Under the pieces are notes generated by a model that had not been told where the DNA came from, did no database searches, and saw nothing but the letters and a program-made list of their open reading frames with translations. A program made the translations under genes and the position numbers. From Ampullaceana balthica (taxonomy: Eukaryota > Mollusca > Gastropoda > Lymnaeidae), in contig CALYLW010000127.1 in NCBI GenBank assembly GCA_944989445.1, positions 868,990-932,989 of the forward strand: a stretch of 64,000 nt of DNA. The letters run 5' to 3'. This document shows positions 50,821 to 61,786 of the stretch, piece after piece (position 1 is the first letter of the stretch; every line of letters begins with the position of its first letter).

Positions 50821-51163
50821 AGCACTTATGGTTTAATCAACGTCAATTCATTTTTAAATTACAAGTTTTAAAAAACTGCCAATATGTAAATCGTAAACAA
50901 AAGCCACTTACAGTTGAGCTGAAATGCAGTTTCGAATAAGGATGTTAACAATTAATGACTAATGATCATAAATCAATTATGGAGCCATAAAACCAATTTA
51001 ATATACCTAGATTCGAATCAATCAAATACTCGGAATAAAATTTTAAAAATAAAGCGAAAATGCTAAACAAAGAAAATTAACATCGACATAAGAACGCAAC
51101 ATGTATATGCCTACGGGCCGCATGCGGCCCGCGGGCCGTAGTTTTCCCACCCCTGCCTTAGGT

Positions 51164-51495
51164 AATGGAGAGGAATTGCACTTACTGCATTGAGTTCTTC
51201 AACTGCACCAAGTTCATTAACTTCACCAAATCAATCAGTTCCTTCCCCATCAGGGGATATCACAAATATACCCCATTAGTGCATACAACAAAATATAACT
51301 CAATAGTTAATACAATACAACAAAATCTACCTCACTGGTGAATATCACTATATATACTTCTACCTAACTAGTTTATACCACGCCTCTAATATATCTACCT
51401 TTACTAGTGGAAATAACGAATCTATCTCAGTAGGGCAGTCAATATTGTTGAAAAAAGCTGCCGGGTACCAGTCCAAAACTTGAACGGGTTCCCGG
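51164..51495. other. Flank of the Ginger-like element; possible hAT edge
   Basis: The stretch at about 51436-51495 (TAGGGCAGTCAA, GGGTACCAG, GAACGGGTTCCCGG) resembles, inverted, the hAT-like end at 61700-61786. I could not match target duplications, so this is only a possibility. Confidence 0.35.
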
Positions 51496-52861
51496 TGTAA
51501 CAGGCCAGATTAAACCCCTGACCAGAATATACCCGGGTATAATCTGGCCTAGGCCAGAATATACCCGGGTTTAATCTGGCCTAGGCCAGAATATACCCCG
51601 GGGGTTAAACTGGCCTAGGCCAGAATATACCCCTCCAGGCCAGAATATACCCCTTTGACAACATGAGGATGTATAGTAAAAAATGAAGGAGTTACTAATT
51701 AGACATTATATTAGAGTTTTAGCTTTGTTAGAGAAGTTAAACTCATTTATTAAGTAGGAAAGATGTTTTATTTACAATAAAATAATAATAATAATGAAAC
51801 AATTTACTTTATGTGGTTGTCAGAGAGGACGGTAACTCTTTATGTAATTTTACAGTCTACACAAATATTGGTGGAATCAGCTTTGTTTTGTTTTTATTTT
51901 TTTAAATATATTTTATGTATTTTTTTAAATATTTTTTTTTAAAGTTGACTAATTCAGGCAACCACATGAATTGATAATTTTTTTTTAAAATAATAATTTA
52001 AGCGTGATAGAGACTATTAGTTGTGGCTTTTTAAACGCTTGCGAACATTTTTTTGTGTACCTCGCTTATTAATCAAATAATTACGTTTCAATATTGTGAG
52101 TATGGCCATAAAAATATTTTAAATTTTTGAAATTAAATTATACATGAATGGTTTGTTTGTTTGTTTGTTTGTTGTTGTTGTTTTTGTTGTTGTTGCTCTC
52201 ATACATTTTAAATGTTACTGGCAACAACGGTTTATACCTATCTTCATTTTGTTTTGGGAATAAACATATCATGGCACATTGCCCTTTTTTATCTATCTGA
52301 ATACACGCTGAGATGCAAAATAATTTAAAGAATAGGACAAGATTAAAAGTGTGGGAAACATCGTTTGACTTCCCCAATGTTGCTTGTCGTATTTCCGAAT
52401 CTTTATCTGTAGCTCGGTTTGCCTTCGCGGCGTCTTAAGACATTCAAAAGAAACCCTTGTTCCAGTAGCGCAAATTATTATTTTTTTAATCAGCACAATT
52501 CATTTTTACCCGTGTTACTCTTAAAACAGTACGGTCAAACTTGTTGGATTTCACCAATGTTGAATTGTCCGCTGTCCATCGCATTTCATCTATTGTTATG
52601 AAGTACGGATTCTGTTCCGTTTAATCTGAATTCAAAAGAACCTCTGACCGCGTCGCGCCCTATTATTTTATTTTAAAACAGCCGTAGTTCTTTTGAAAGG
52701 CGTAAATATAAATGAGTAGCAGAAAGTTGCGAAAGGAGGTAACCTAGCTGGATTAGGCCAATCTTTACAGACACGACGAATCGGATTTCGCAACTTTAAA
52801 AACACATTTTTGGTCACTATAAAATAAAATCCAAACGACTAGAGCGCAAACTTTGTCAACC

Positions 52862-53397
52862 ATGGAAGACCAACTGTATGATCAGCTTTTACAATTCTAC
52901 TCCACAACGAAATTTAAGTAGCCTCAGTAGATCCATGACTAACCTTCAGAGAAACGGTCAAAAAGCCAAGTCACACTTTAAACAAACTGCAAAGCCTTTT
53001 GAAGCAAAAGAAGTGATTGATTCTTTACCATGGTGAAAAGAAAGTTCTCAATAAAAGTTCCCTGCCAAATATCTTGAAGACGTTTCATGTGAACCCAAAT
53101 TTCGATGGCCATTTTGGCAGAGATAAGACAGCCACAATCTTTGAACGTTGTTATTGGAAAAGAATGAAGCATGACGTTCACCAAAATGTCAAAGCCTTTC
53201 AAAAATGTTTTGTCCTAAAGCCAAAAACCAGCAAGAAGACACCACCACTGAACAATATGCAAGTGCATACCACATCTGTACATGCCTCAACCAGGTGCAC
53301 TCCTTTTGAAATTATGTATGGACGAAAAGCCAAGTTACCTACTGACCTCAGGCCTGCGGAATATGGTACAGTTTTACCATTAACTTATTTTGATTAA
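52862..53397 (+). pseudogene. Ginger/KRBA2-like integrase, deleted
   Basis: ATG at 52862 begins MEDQLYDQLLQFYSTTKFK, then a stop (about 52919). After frameshifts the frame at 53017-53397 reads YHGEKKVLNKSSLPNILKTF, then HVNPNFDGHFGRDKTATIFE and RCYWKRMKHDVHQNV. This is the H-H-C-C zinc-binding head of integrases with the GHFGRDKT..I..RYYW pattern. The second half of the pair is damaged: FQKC stands where C-x2-C is expected. It then jumps to STRCTPFEIMYGRKAKLP, the segment after the catalytic core. The D,D-35-E core that would cut and join DNA is absent, so a deletion of several hundred bases has removed it. Confidence 0.82.
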
Positions 53398-53429
53398 TAT
53401 ATCATATAAAATGGGAGTGTGATAAAGCT

Positions 53430-53565
53430 TTTAAATAAAGTACAAAATACACAAACAAATTGTGTAATGAGAACAATAAATTTGAGCTTTATTTTTAAAC
53501 TAACACGACAGTAAGCTTTTCGGCTAATGCCTTCACCAGTTCAATAAACATAAAATACGTACAAT
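53430..53565. repeat. Dispersed repeat shared with 30.3 kb
   Basis: Inverted relative to 30280-30405; contains TTTCGGCTAATGCCTTCACC and ACACAAACAAATTGTGTAAT. Confidence 0.8.
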
Positions 53566-54240
53566 TAAATATGATTCTATAGACAGAAGAGCTAACAGAA
53601 AGGCCAAATAATTGGGAAGCACAGAACTCGTTTCCACCATCGCGAGCGAGACGGAAGGATGCTGATGACGATGGTATCAAGAATCATTGCCGCATTCATC
53701 GCATGGAACTTTGATGGATTGGTCCATACCTCGTGGTAGAATCATTGAACATGGGATGAGTTAAGCTAAAGAATATATCGACTGACAAAATAATCAGAAA
53801 CACCTACAATGTCAGTAACCAAAACGTTTACAGCAATAAACAGGGTCTTCGCCCAATCAGTTCCCTGGTGATTCTGTTAAAGTACTGTCAATGGGAGCCT
53901 ACAACAAAAGGAACAAGAGAGCACAGGTGAAGAAAGAGACATTATTATGATACAACCTGTCTCAAAACAAATGCATATTAGGACTTTTAACCCACTAAAA
54001 ATTTCAAGAAGAAAGCATCTTAGCACAACTCTTGACCTTACTTTTGACAAGTTTGTATATTATGGCCGCACTCGAGATCTTGAACAACCGAGACATGCAT
54101 ATTAAAGGATAAAGTGGGGGGGGGGCGGTTAGTTCAGGGTTATAAGCTACATTCTGACAGGAACAGAGGACAACCACATCCTCCTCAGAGATAAAGTAAT
54201 TCAACACGTGAACACTGGCAACACATAACAACTATATGAC

Positions 54241-54475
54241 AACTTGAATCAAAATGTGGAAAGGTTGCCTGAGGAAGCCAGAAAAACCAACACTATCAAC
54301 ATTTAAAACCAACGCTATCAACATTTAAAACCAATGCTATCAATATTTAAAACCAACACTATCAACATTTAAAACTCCAATAAAAATGCAAGACTTGACA
54401 TAAACCAATGATAAGCATAGGACGTAATAATCTTCTGTATAGAAGGGGCGTCTGTAAATGATAAGATAGATAAGG
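54241..54475 (+). mobile_element. LINE 3' end, copy 3
   Basis: It starts near AAAATGTGGAAAGGTTGCCT (a decayed IRAWNGLPEE region). It contains about four copies of a 22-bp piece (AACCAACACTATCAACATTT type, 54285-54375) that occurs once in the other LINE copies. It ends with the hairpin region CTTCTGTATAGAAGG and (GATA)n. It lies inside the Ginger-like element. Confidence 0.85.
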
Positions 54476-56187
54476 TTAAGAAATCCAAAGTGTTCGCACG
54501 CGTTTGAAAAGCAACAAATATAACTAATCTTAAATAATTGTTTTAGATAATCATGTAGTAATTGATTAAATTAATGTTAAATGAAAAAAAAGAAAAAACG
54601 CTGAATCCTTATATATTTGTATAGACTGTAACTTGACTTTGAATCGTCAAAATTATATAAGATTTCACATTTTAAAAACGAGACAACGACATCATCATTT
54701 TCAAATAAAAGGTCTTGCTCCTTTCATTTATCATAAAATATTTTATAATTATTATTTTATTTTAACTATTATTTTAAACCAAATTAGCTACTAAAGAAAA
54801 GAGTTTAATTTCTCTGACAGAGCTAAAACATGAAGAGAAAGTCTAAAAAGTCATTCATCAATTTTTTACTATATATCCCCATGTTGTCAAAGGGGTATAT
54901 TCTGGCCTGAGGGGGTATATTCTGGCCTAGGCCAGTTTAACCCCGGGGGTATATTCTGGCCTAGGCCAGATTATACCCGGGTATATTCTGGTCAGGGGTT
55001 TAATCTGGCCTGTTACACCGGGCAGCGGCGTAGCGTGGGTATGAGCAGCTGGGGCCAGAACCCAGATCTACCGCCCCCCCCTCCCCGGAAAATATGTTGA
55101 TATCATAAGAAAGAAGATGTGTTTTTAAAATTAGAAATTCATCATATGGACCCTATATTTTATGTTAAATTTAAAATAGAAGTGATTTCGTTCATTTAGT
55201 GAAATTTAAATTTTCTATTTTTTCTCATAGCACAATCTTATATGTATAAATATTGCCAGCAATGCCATGCTCAATGGCCAAAATTGCATTGTTGATCATA
55301 ATACATTTTTCACTAACTTAATTTTAAACAAGCTTATTTCGCAGCTGGAATTACTTTCGTCACTTGTAAAGAATATCCATTATGAATATATATTATATTA
55401 GGCAGGTTAACTTCAAGCTAAAATATCTTAATAAACTTGATTTAGATTTATTAATTCATTTTTCCCCGCGAGATAAAATAATCCTAGCTGGACAATTTCC
55501 TGTGAGATACTTTAATACTCTAAATTTTAGGCAAATTTTCAGTTATGTAGATTAGCATGTTTCATATCTGTTTTACGAATTATGTATCTTCCAAAACCTC
55601 AAATGATTTTCTACAATTTCCTTATCTTATCAAGAATGAAATTTTTCCGTCAACTGATTTTATTTTCATAACATGACTACATAATCCCCGCCAAAATTTG
55701 CTCTCTCGTATTTTGACTGCAAGATTCAAATACAATAAGATCTCCAAATAAAATGTTAGAATAAGTCAAATCATCCTTTAAGTATTCAATGAGTTCTCTG
55801 TGAGTAATCTTTGAAAATAATTTTATTAGCACTTATTAACTATTCCTTATAGCTTTTATTAATAATTTTGAGCGTCATTGATTTCATAAAATACATTTCG
55901 ATAGAGTACATGTTTTCAAAAGCAACCTCTCTCTGATTTTCAATCTTTTCACATTGCACAAATGGACTTTTTGAACCTTATGTGAAATATATGGAGAGCT
56001 ATCGAATGCAAAGGAATACCTATGTGGTATCTTGTAACAGAAATAAGTTTCTTTTGCAAATTTTTTGCTAAATAACAACGGGTAGTAGTAGTGTGCCGCC
56101 CCTACAAAATGCCAGCCGTACAGAGGCGTCACTAGGGTTGGTGTCACCCGGGGCGGTAGCTCATGGTGTCACCCCTTCACGACTGAA

Positions 56188-56600
56188 GGGGCCATCCATA
56201 AATGACGTCACGCGAGGTTGCCGATTTTTACCCCACCCTCCCCCAGCGTAATACTTTGTCACAAAAACTTAGACCCCACCCCTTTTTTACGATATGACGT
56301 CACAAAGCTTTGACACCCCTCCCCCAATCCGTATTTTCTCAATAAAAATTAGCATGTTGCAAATTATTTTTTGTCATTTAAATATGTATTTAGGGTAAGT
56401 CTGCACTGTAATATCGTAACACGCGTGAAGTCATTGAAAATGTAATTAAATAAATGGTAAACAATCAAATATATAAGTGGAACTTTTATTTAAAGTTTCG
56501 CGTTTTTGATGTGACGTCACATTTCTTAAACACCCCCCCTCCTCGTACCACATCGTCACAGATGCGTGGACAATCCCCCACCCCTATGGCGGATTAAAAG
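56188..56600. mobile_element. Harbinger-like MITE relative, diverged
   Basis: The left end GGGGCCATCCATAAATGACG resembles the MITE at 3526. Inside are GTGACGTCACATTTCTT, C-runs and the AAGTGGAACTTTTATTTAAA stretch also seen at 15.5 kb. The right end near 56590 is decayed, and I could not confirm a 3-bp duplication. Confidence 0.65.
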
Positions 56601-56681
56601 GGGGGGGGGTGTTGAACGGGCTAAAGCAACCAATAATTTAAGGGCCCCCAAATTTTTTATGAATTATAGTGTATAATAAAG

Positions 56682-58420
56682 ATGAAGGCCATTATGTTTG
56701 TACGAATCCCTGAAAATGCCTTGGACAGTCATACGGCAATGCTGCAAATCAGTAGGAAGTATAACGGAAACCAGGCTATTATTTGTGAGAAGTGCGTTGT
56801 AGCTCATTATGTGCCGTGCACAGCTCATTCCTTTAATTTGGTTGGGAAAAGAGCAGCAGGTTGTCCTACTGCGGTCAGATTTGTTTGTCTTCTGCAAAAT
56901 CTTTATAACCGACTTGTTGCATCTACACATCCTTGGCTGGTACTTCAAAAACATATGAAATTGATACATGCTAACAAAGCATTGTCTAACACAAGATGGT
57001 CAGCCTGACATTATGCTGTAAGGTCTGTTAATAGCTCATACCATGAGAATATCGCAGCACTGGAAGAATTAGCAACGAATGAAAATCAGCCACGTGACTG
57101 CCGACTTGAAGAAGAAGGATTTCTAAAGGAAATTGAACAACTGGAAGTCGCTATTTTACTTGAAATTTGGGAAACAATTTTAGAAATGAAGTCTCTCATT
57201 GAGTTTGTTAAAAAATAGCATTCTTAATTTTATTCCTATGAAGACAAAGGAAAGTAAAAGTCCGTGGTAAAAACAGTGTAAACAATCTTCAATACTATCA
57301 AACAAAAAAGAAAGCGTCAGTTTGATAAAGGGACATAAAAAAACAGTATTCTCCTGGAGAAAAAAAATCAAGATTGAGGTATTTCTGGTAATTATTGACA
57401 AACTTTCTTAAGCCCTACAACATTGGTTAGGTGCAATACATCCATGGGAAATTTGGCTTTCTTACAACCTAACTGAGCTCAACACTTTCGCCACCCGATG
57501 GGCAGCAGCCAAGTTAATGGAAGAACATTTCAAGTGATTTCGAAGAAGGGGTCGGGTAAATCCGAAGCAACCGTTTCATCCCCCTCAATTTACTAGCAAC
57601 GCCATCGAGCGGTGCCGGTTTAGGGCCAGGAGCGCCAGTACGGATTAGCAAAAAGTGCCGCGAAGAACGCATTGGACGCCAGCTCTGAGGAAACCTTCCA
57701 GTGGGGGTTGCACCCTAGGTAGGTCTTTGATGATCCCCCAGTCTGCGGATCCTAACCATGGAGACCAGTGTGCTTAGCCGGGATGGCGCTAAAGTGGTAG
57801 CGGGTCGTAGTTGGAAATTCCACCACCTCCTTGTGAGGGCAACTTAATGGGACTGCGTTTAGGGGGGGGGGCGGTTCCTCAGCTGTTACTTCCCTTTGGT
57901 GGCCAGATGGCTAAGGGGGTCTTCTGGGAAGACCCATAAAGAGCACTAGGCTCGGGGCTTCTGATTTTCTTCCACATGTAGGTTCATGAGTGATTTTGAA
58001 GACTGCTTACCTTCAGAATTAGTCCAATTTTCAGAACTCTTAAAAAAGTTATTGTCCAGCCCCAGGCTCAGGGTAAGGAAAAGGAATTAGCACAAAGTGA
58101 AACTCAAAAAACTTGCACAGAGCTAAAACTTTTGCAGCTTTTGAATGAGCTATATTTCAAACAGTCCTTTACAAAAGTACACACCGCACTTCACATCTAT
58201 CTTTCAATGATGACATCAAACTGCAGCTGAGAGCGATCCTTTTCAAAGTTGAAAAGAATATATAATGAGTTAGAATTTGCATGGGACGAAATAGGCTGAA
58301 TATGCTCTCTCCAATGAGCATTGAAAAGGAACTTGTAAGCTTACTCAGCTTTATTGACTTGATTGAAAACTTCGCCAATTGAAAAATTCTCAAACGAAAG
58401 TTGTAGGTTGAAATAATAAT
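56682..58420 (+). pseudogene. hAT transposase, ZMYM1-like, broken and invaded
   Basis: Transposase remnants of the inner hAT. An open frame (56682-57008) gives SRKYNGNQAIICEKC, then VVAHYVPCTAHSFNLVGKRA with the conserved C..H, and ALSNTRWSA with the conserved Trp, then a stop. It continues after that stop as NIAALEELATNENQPRDCRL and EEEGFLKEIEQLEVAILLEI (57040-57180). A 442-bp insertion (57547-57988) follows. The C-terminal dimerisation region (about 58200-58390) reads ERSFSKLKRIYNELEF-like residues across several frameshifts. The N-terminal part and the first catalytic Asp are missing. It is the same group as the 42.5-kb transposase, but a separate copy. Confidence 0.85.
57547..57988. mobile_element. 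Unclassified retroposon-like insertion, 442 bp
   Basis: A GC-rich block inside AT-rich transposase DNA. It is flanked by the 14-base direct repeat AGTGATTTCGAAGA (57533-57546) and AGTGATTTTGAAGA (57989-58002), one mismatch. A duplication that long points to reverse-transcription-type insertion. It contains GAGCGGTGCCGGTTTAGGGC and GGTAGCGGGTCGTAGTTGGA. I see no poly-A, no tRNA-like boxes and no coding frame, so its class is open (5' piece of a LINE, or a SINE with an unknown head). Confidence 0.75.
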
Positions 58421-58624
58421 CATACATATTTTTCAATAATTTTTGTTATTTCAAATAGAGGAAAGAATTCGTTACCTCATGATTTTTTTTTAAATACGGA
58501 ATAACGCGTAATACTGTTCTTTACGGGGGCGCGTTCGTAAGCACTAAATAGCGTAAGTCGGGATGGGACTGTCGTAACCGGAGGACTACCTGTATATAAA
58601 CATGCATATCTATGCTTTCACGTC

Positions 58625-58627
<3 letters not shown>

Positions 58628-58714
<87 letters not shown>
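58628..58714. repeat. (AT)n microsatellite
   Basis: About 85 bases of AT dinucleotides with one phase break at 58661. Confidence 0.97.
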
Positions 58715-58716
<2 letters not shown>

Positions 58717-59542
58717 AAATATTAACTCAAAGACATTGAAATCATAATTTTCCTCAAGAAAACCATCAACAAAGAAGACCAATCTTTTGATTTTTTTTCT
58801 TTGGGGGGTGGGGGGGGGTGGGGGTGGTGATAAAAATCGTATTTCCCCCCACCCCACTGTGGTGGAGGGAGTTGTGAGGTGGGATTCGTTCATGCTGTCG
58901 GTGTGTCCAAGCCCAAATGGCTTTATACCTTTTAAAACAGAAGACACTGCCTCTTTCATTCCAGCCTTTTTTAAAGATCTCTCTGCTGCGACTATTTCTG
59001 TTCTTTTTTTCCTAATTTGTTTTAATGTTGTTCGTGTGTTGGGACTGTTTTATTATTGCAAGTTAACTGATATTTTTAATAAGAATTTTCGCGTTTAACG
59101 TATTTCATTGTATTTCTTATTTCTTTCTAGATTAAAAAATTTGTCATCTTTTGTTTTCTGACATAAAATCGTACACAGTAAAATTTTAGGCTCGGGTGTC
59201 ACCCCCTGATGGGTGTCACCCGGGGCGGCCCGCCCCCCCCCCGCCCCCCCCTAGTGACGCCACTGCAGCCGTAACATTAGCTTTTGATTCGCTCATGTTT
59301 AAAATTGATAGGTTTCAGTAATTGTTCCTTTTACAAGAGGAGCAGGTGTCACATTTGAAGAATCAAATTGAATTACCTGCACATAAGTGTTACGTTCTCA
59401 TAATACTTGGTGTTTATTGTATTTTGACAAAAGAGCTCAATTTTCTCTTTATTTTTTTTTCTTTCAAGCTAATTAAGGACTATGAACTTGCCGCCCCAAA
59501 GTGCCACCCGGGGCATTTGCCCCCCTTGCCACTGTACCTGGG

Positions 59543-60936
59543 TTACCCTTTCGAAATGCCTCAAAATTTTCACCCTCTATTATCCTTATACTTCTTTGTT
59601 TATTATGTAAATGCCAATTTATATGTAATGAATCAGCGATGTAAAAATTATGACAGTGAAATACTACTATAATTCAGTGGTGTAAAAGCAATGAGCAAAG
59701 GGGTGCCAAAGTGATTTGGGGGGGGGGTGCGCTTAACAAAATCTTATAAAGATAAAGAACAGAATGTCTGGAAAATTATTGTCAGCCATCAGCAAGCCAA
59801 TGAGGCCAACTTTCATTCCTACCATTGCTGGAGGACCATCCTCACCACGGGTTGTATTTTTCAAAGGAATTAGTGTCAATAATTCTTCTTTAAATGTATG
59901 TCCCTTGTCAAACCTAACCCAAACAATGAGTTGGACCGTGTTAGTTATATGACATGATTCATCCAATACCAGACTGAAAACAGAAGCAGTTTTAAATCCG
60001 TAATCAACTGCTCCAATATATTACCGGACATACTTTCAACACGCTTTGCAACAGTCTGGTTGGAAAACTGAAGATAAGATATTTGTTTCTTTATTTCTCA
60101 TTTTTTCAAATCAGAAAATAATGAATCGGCACATTCTTGAAAAATGTTTAACCGTCTCACTATCTAGATACGATTTTTTTTTCTTTGCTTATAACCAGAA
60201 AATATTAAGACTCTTCAGTAGAACAATCACTTGTACTGAAAATCTGACGGGAAAAATTTCGCTGGCCATTTAAATTCTTCTTTAAAAAACTAACTTTTTC
60301 TTCTATTAGCTTCGTTCATTTCGGATAATCGTTATAAAAATTGGCATGCACTGACATGTGGTGTCTCTGCAGATTTGCCTTTTGATAACAGAAATAGTAG
60401 TCTGACAAATCAAACAGACTGGCTTTTCATTAAACAAAGAAAACAAAATTCGAGTTCCCACGAAGAGTTAAAAGTATGTTACTCTTCTGTAACTTTTCGT
60501 TTCCTACTCGTCATATTGGCTTTTTCTTTTTTAGAAAAAAATGTCCTTTGGAGTGAATTACACTACCACAAACACAGCTTTTATTCTGCTTTCTACTCCC
60601 TGAATGGATCATATTCTTGAACTAAAAACCAACTACTGGTCTTTTTATGTTTAAAAATACAAGATGGACACCCCCTCGACGAACCCAGGCAGGTTTAATT
60701 TCAACTCGTTAACATTCCTCATCAGTTATCTACGAATTTTATAGTCCCTTAAGTGCCATTTTGATTACCGTCGTTCTATTATTAACATTCCTTCCAGAAC
60801 GGACCTTAACTTGCCGTGGTTGCCTATCTTTAAAATCAAAACCAATCTTGGGAGACACAGGCATTTTTAAGATGACCAGGTAGCTTCAAACCCTTTGACC
60901 ATTAGCCATGCATCATTCCAAGCGCGGTTGTTAATT
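59543..60936. other. No gene recognised
   Basis: Short unrecognised frames of 60-82 codons occur on both strands (for example 59733-59966 minus and 60375-60620 plus) with no motif I know. A G-run at 59719-59727 may be an edge of another decayed hAT. Confidence 0.4.
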
Positions 60937-61341
60937 GGTGACCCGTCAAAACGGCCCCGACAAAATGGCCCCGGCATAACGGCCCCGGTCAAAACGGCCC
61001 CGGTCAAAACGGCCCCAGGCAAATTGTTAATATTTTTCAACAAAACCTTTAATTTTTTTTCATTTTAAGCTTTTATCAACTTTTTCACCCTTAAATAAAG
61101 TGGTCAAATTGTAAAAAAATATATCTTGTGATGTTATTATATTGTTTCTTGTCAACAAACAGCCGCGATTGGTACCATTTCGCGTAAAGGCTATTAAATT
61201 CACTATTGTGATGTCATTATTATTGTTTATTATTAGCAAAACATGACACTGCATGGGTGAGTAAAAATACGAATTTAATATTTGATTGAACATTTTACTT
61301 TTAGTCCATCTATTAGTCCGGGGCCGTTTTGTCGGTGAACC
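60937..61341. mobile_element. MULE-like MITE
   Basis: Left end GGTGACCCGTCAAAACGGCC, right end the inverse of GGTTCACCGACAAAACGGCC. The perfect 9-bp duplication TTGTTAATT lies at 60928-60936 and 61342-61350. Five short AACGGCCCC/ATGGCCCC units repeat just inside the left end. A 9-bp duplication is typical of Mutator-like elements. 405 bp, no gene. Confidence 0.83.
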
Positions 61342-61350
61342 TTGTTAATT

Positions 61351-61694
61351 ATAGGCTTTGGTTACAGCGTGACCCCGCACCCTGGCCAAAGCAGCAAAAG
61401 GAGACTGCTACTATCTGATATCACGTGACTGGAAGTTTCACCAATGTTGACATGGGACAACCTGAACAATAATCTACCAAACCACCGCCTCCTTTGCATC
61501 ACACACCCAATCTTATTAAAAATGCCACAATTCTCAAGTAGTCTGTACTAAATTTTCAAAAATACTGAAACAATCCAGGTCTTTTTATTATTTTCTTAAA
61601 AAACTATTTTATTTTTTATTTTTAAAAAAAATTGTAAATTGTTCCAAGATCTGGCGGGACATTTTAGACAGGTTGGATAGTACTGGTGTAGACA
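61351..61694. other. No gene recognised
   Basis: No coding region, RNA gene or element border seen. Confidence 0.4.
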
Positions 61695-61786
61695 TCGCAT
61701 TAAAATTTTCACGGGTACACGGGCGCAATTTTACTACCCGGGTAATTCCTCGGCAACGGGTACCCGGGTTCCCGGGCACCCGTTGA
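61695..61786. mobile_element. hAT-like right terminus
   Basis: Contains TACCCGGGTAATTCCTCGGC, GGGTACCCGGGTTCCCGGGC and ends GTTGACAGGCCTA. Read inverted it starts TAGGCCTGTCAACGGGT, a common hAT end. Its partner is uncertain; 51436 is one candidate. Confidence 0.5.

Larger units (their letters stand above)
48169..51155 (-). mobile_element. hAT element with complete ends (GTF2IRD2-like)
   Basis: Starts CAGGGGTGGGCAAACTTTTT and ends AGTTTTCCCACCCCTG. The perfect 8-bp duplication CCTTAGGT lies at 48161-48168 and 51156-51163. Inside each end are GGGCCGCAT motifs. The 2987 bp contain transposase pieces on the minus strand, a second hAT start at 48658 and a 23-bp minisatellite. Confidence 0.93.
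51496..55017 (+). mobile_element. Ginger-like DNA transposon
   Basis: The ends are TGTAACAGGCCAGATTAAAC and its inverse, GTTTAATCTGGCCTGTTACA. They lie in inverted arms of about 160-200 bp filled with repeated GGCCAGAATATACCC and GGCCTAGGCC motifs. The 4-bp duplication CCGG flanks it (51492-51495 and 55018-55021). Inside is the broken gene for a retrovirus-like integrase, and there are no long terminal repeats. TG..CA ends with inverted repeats, a 4-bp duplication and such an integrase are the marks of the Ginger group of cut-and-paste transposons, as known for animals. The 3522 bp also hold a LINE 3' end (54241-54475) and a dispersed repeat. Confidence 0.78.
56121..59265 (+). mobile_element. 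Inner hAT element with complete ends (ZMYM1-like)
   Basis: Starts CAGAGGCGTCACTAGGG and ends CCCTAGTGACGCCACTG. The perfect 8-bp duplication CAGCCGTA lies at 56113-56120 and 59266-59273. GTGTCACCCGGGGCGG motifs lie just inside both ends. The 3145 bp contain a broken transposase, a Harbinger-MITE relative, a 442-bp retroposon and an AT microsatellite. Confidence 0.94.
55023..59534 (+). mobile_element. Outer hAT element of a nested pair
   Basis: Starts CAGCGGCGTAGCG and ends CTTGCCACTG. The right end is the inverse of the left end at 48658, so both belong to one family. The flanks (ACACCGGG and TACCTGGG) match at only 4 of 8 bases, so the target duplication is not convincing. It starts one base after the Ginger-like element's target copy. 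Its interior (55040-56112) has no recognisable coding region. A complete second hAT is inserted at 56121-59265. Confidence 0.6.

Noticed and set aside
51496..55017. Gypsy-type LTR retrotransposon
   Set aside because: The integrase head would fit, but the ends are inverted rather than direct repeats, and no reverse transcriptase or Gag is visible.
51436..61786. One giant hAT spanning 10 kb with TAGGGC.GTCAA ends
   Set aside because: The two ends look alike in part, but the flanking 8-mers do not match and the spacing is far larger than normal even after removing nested elements.
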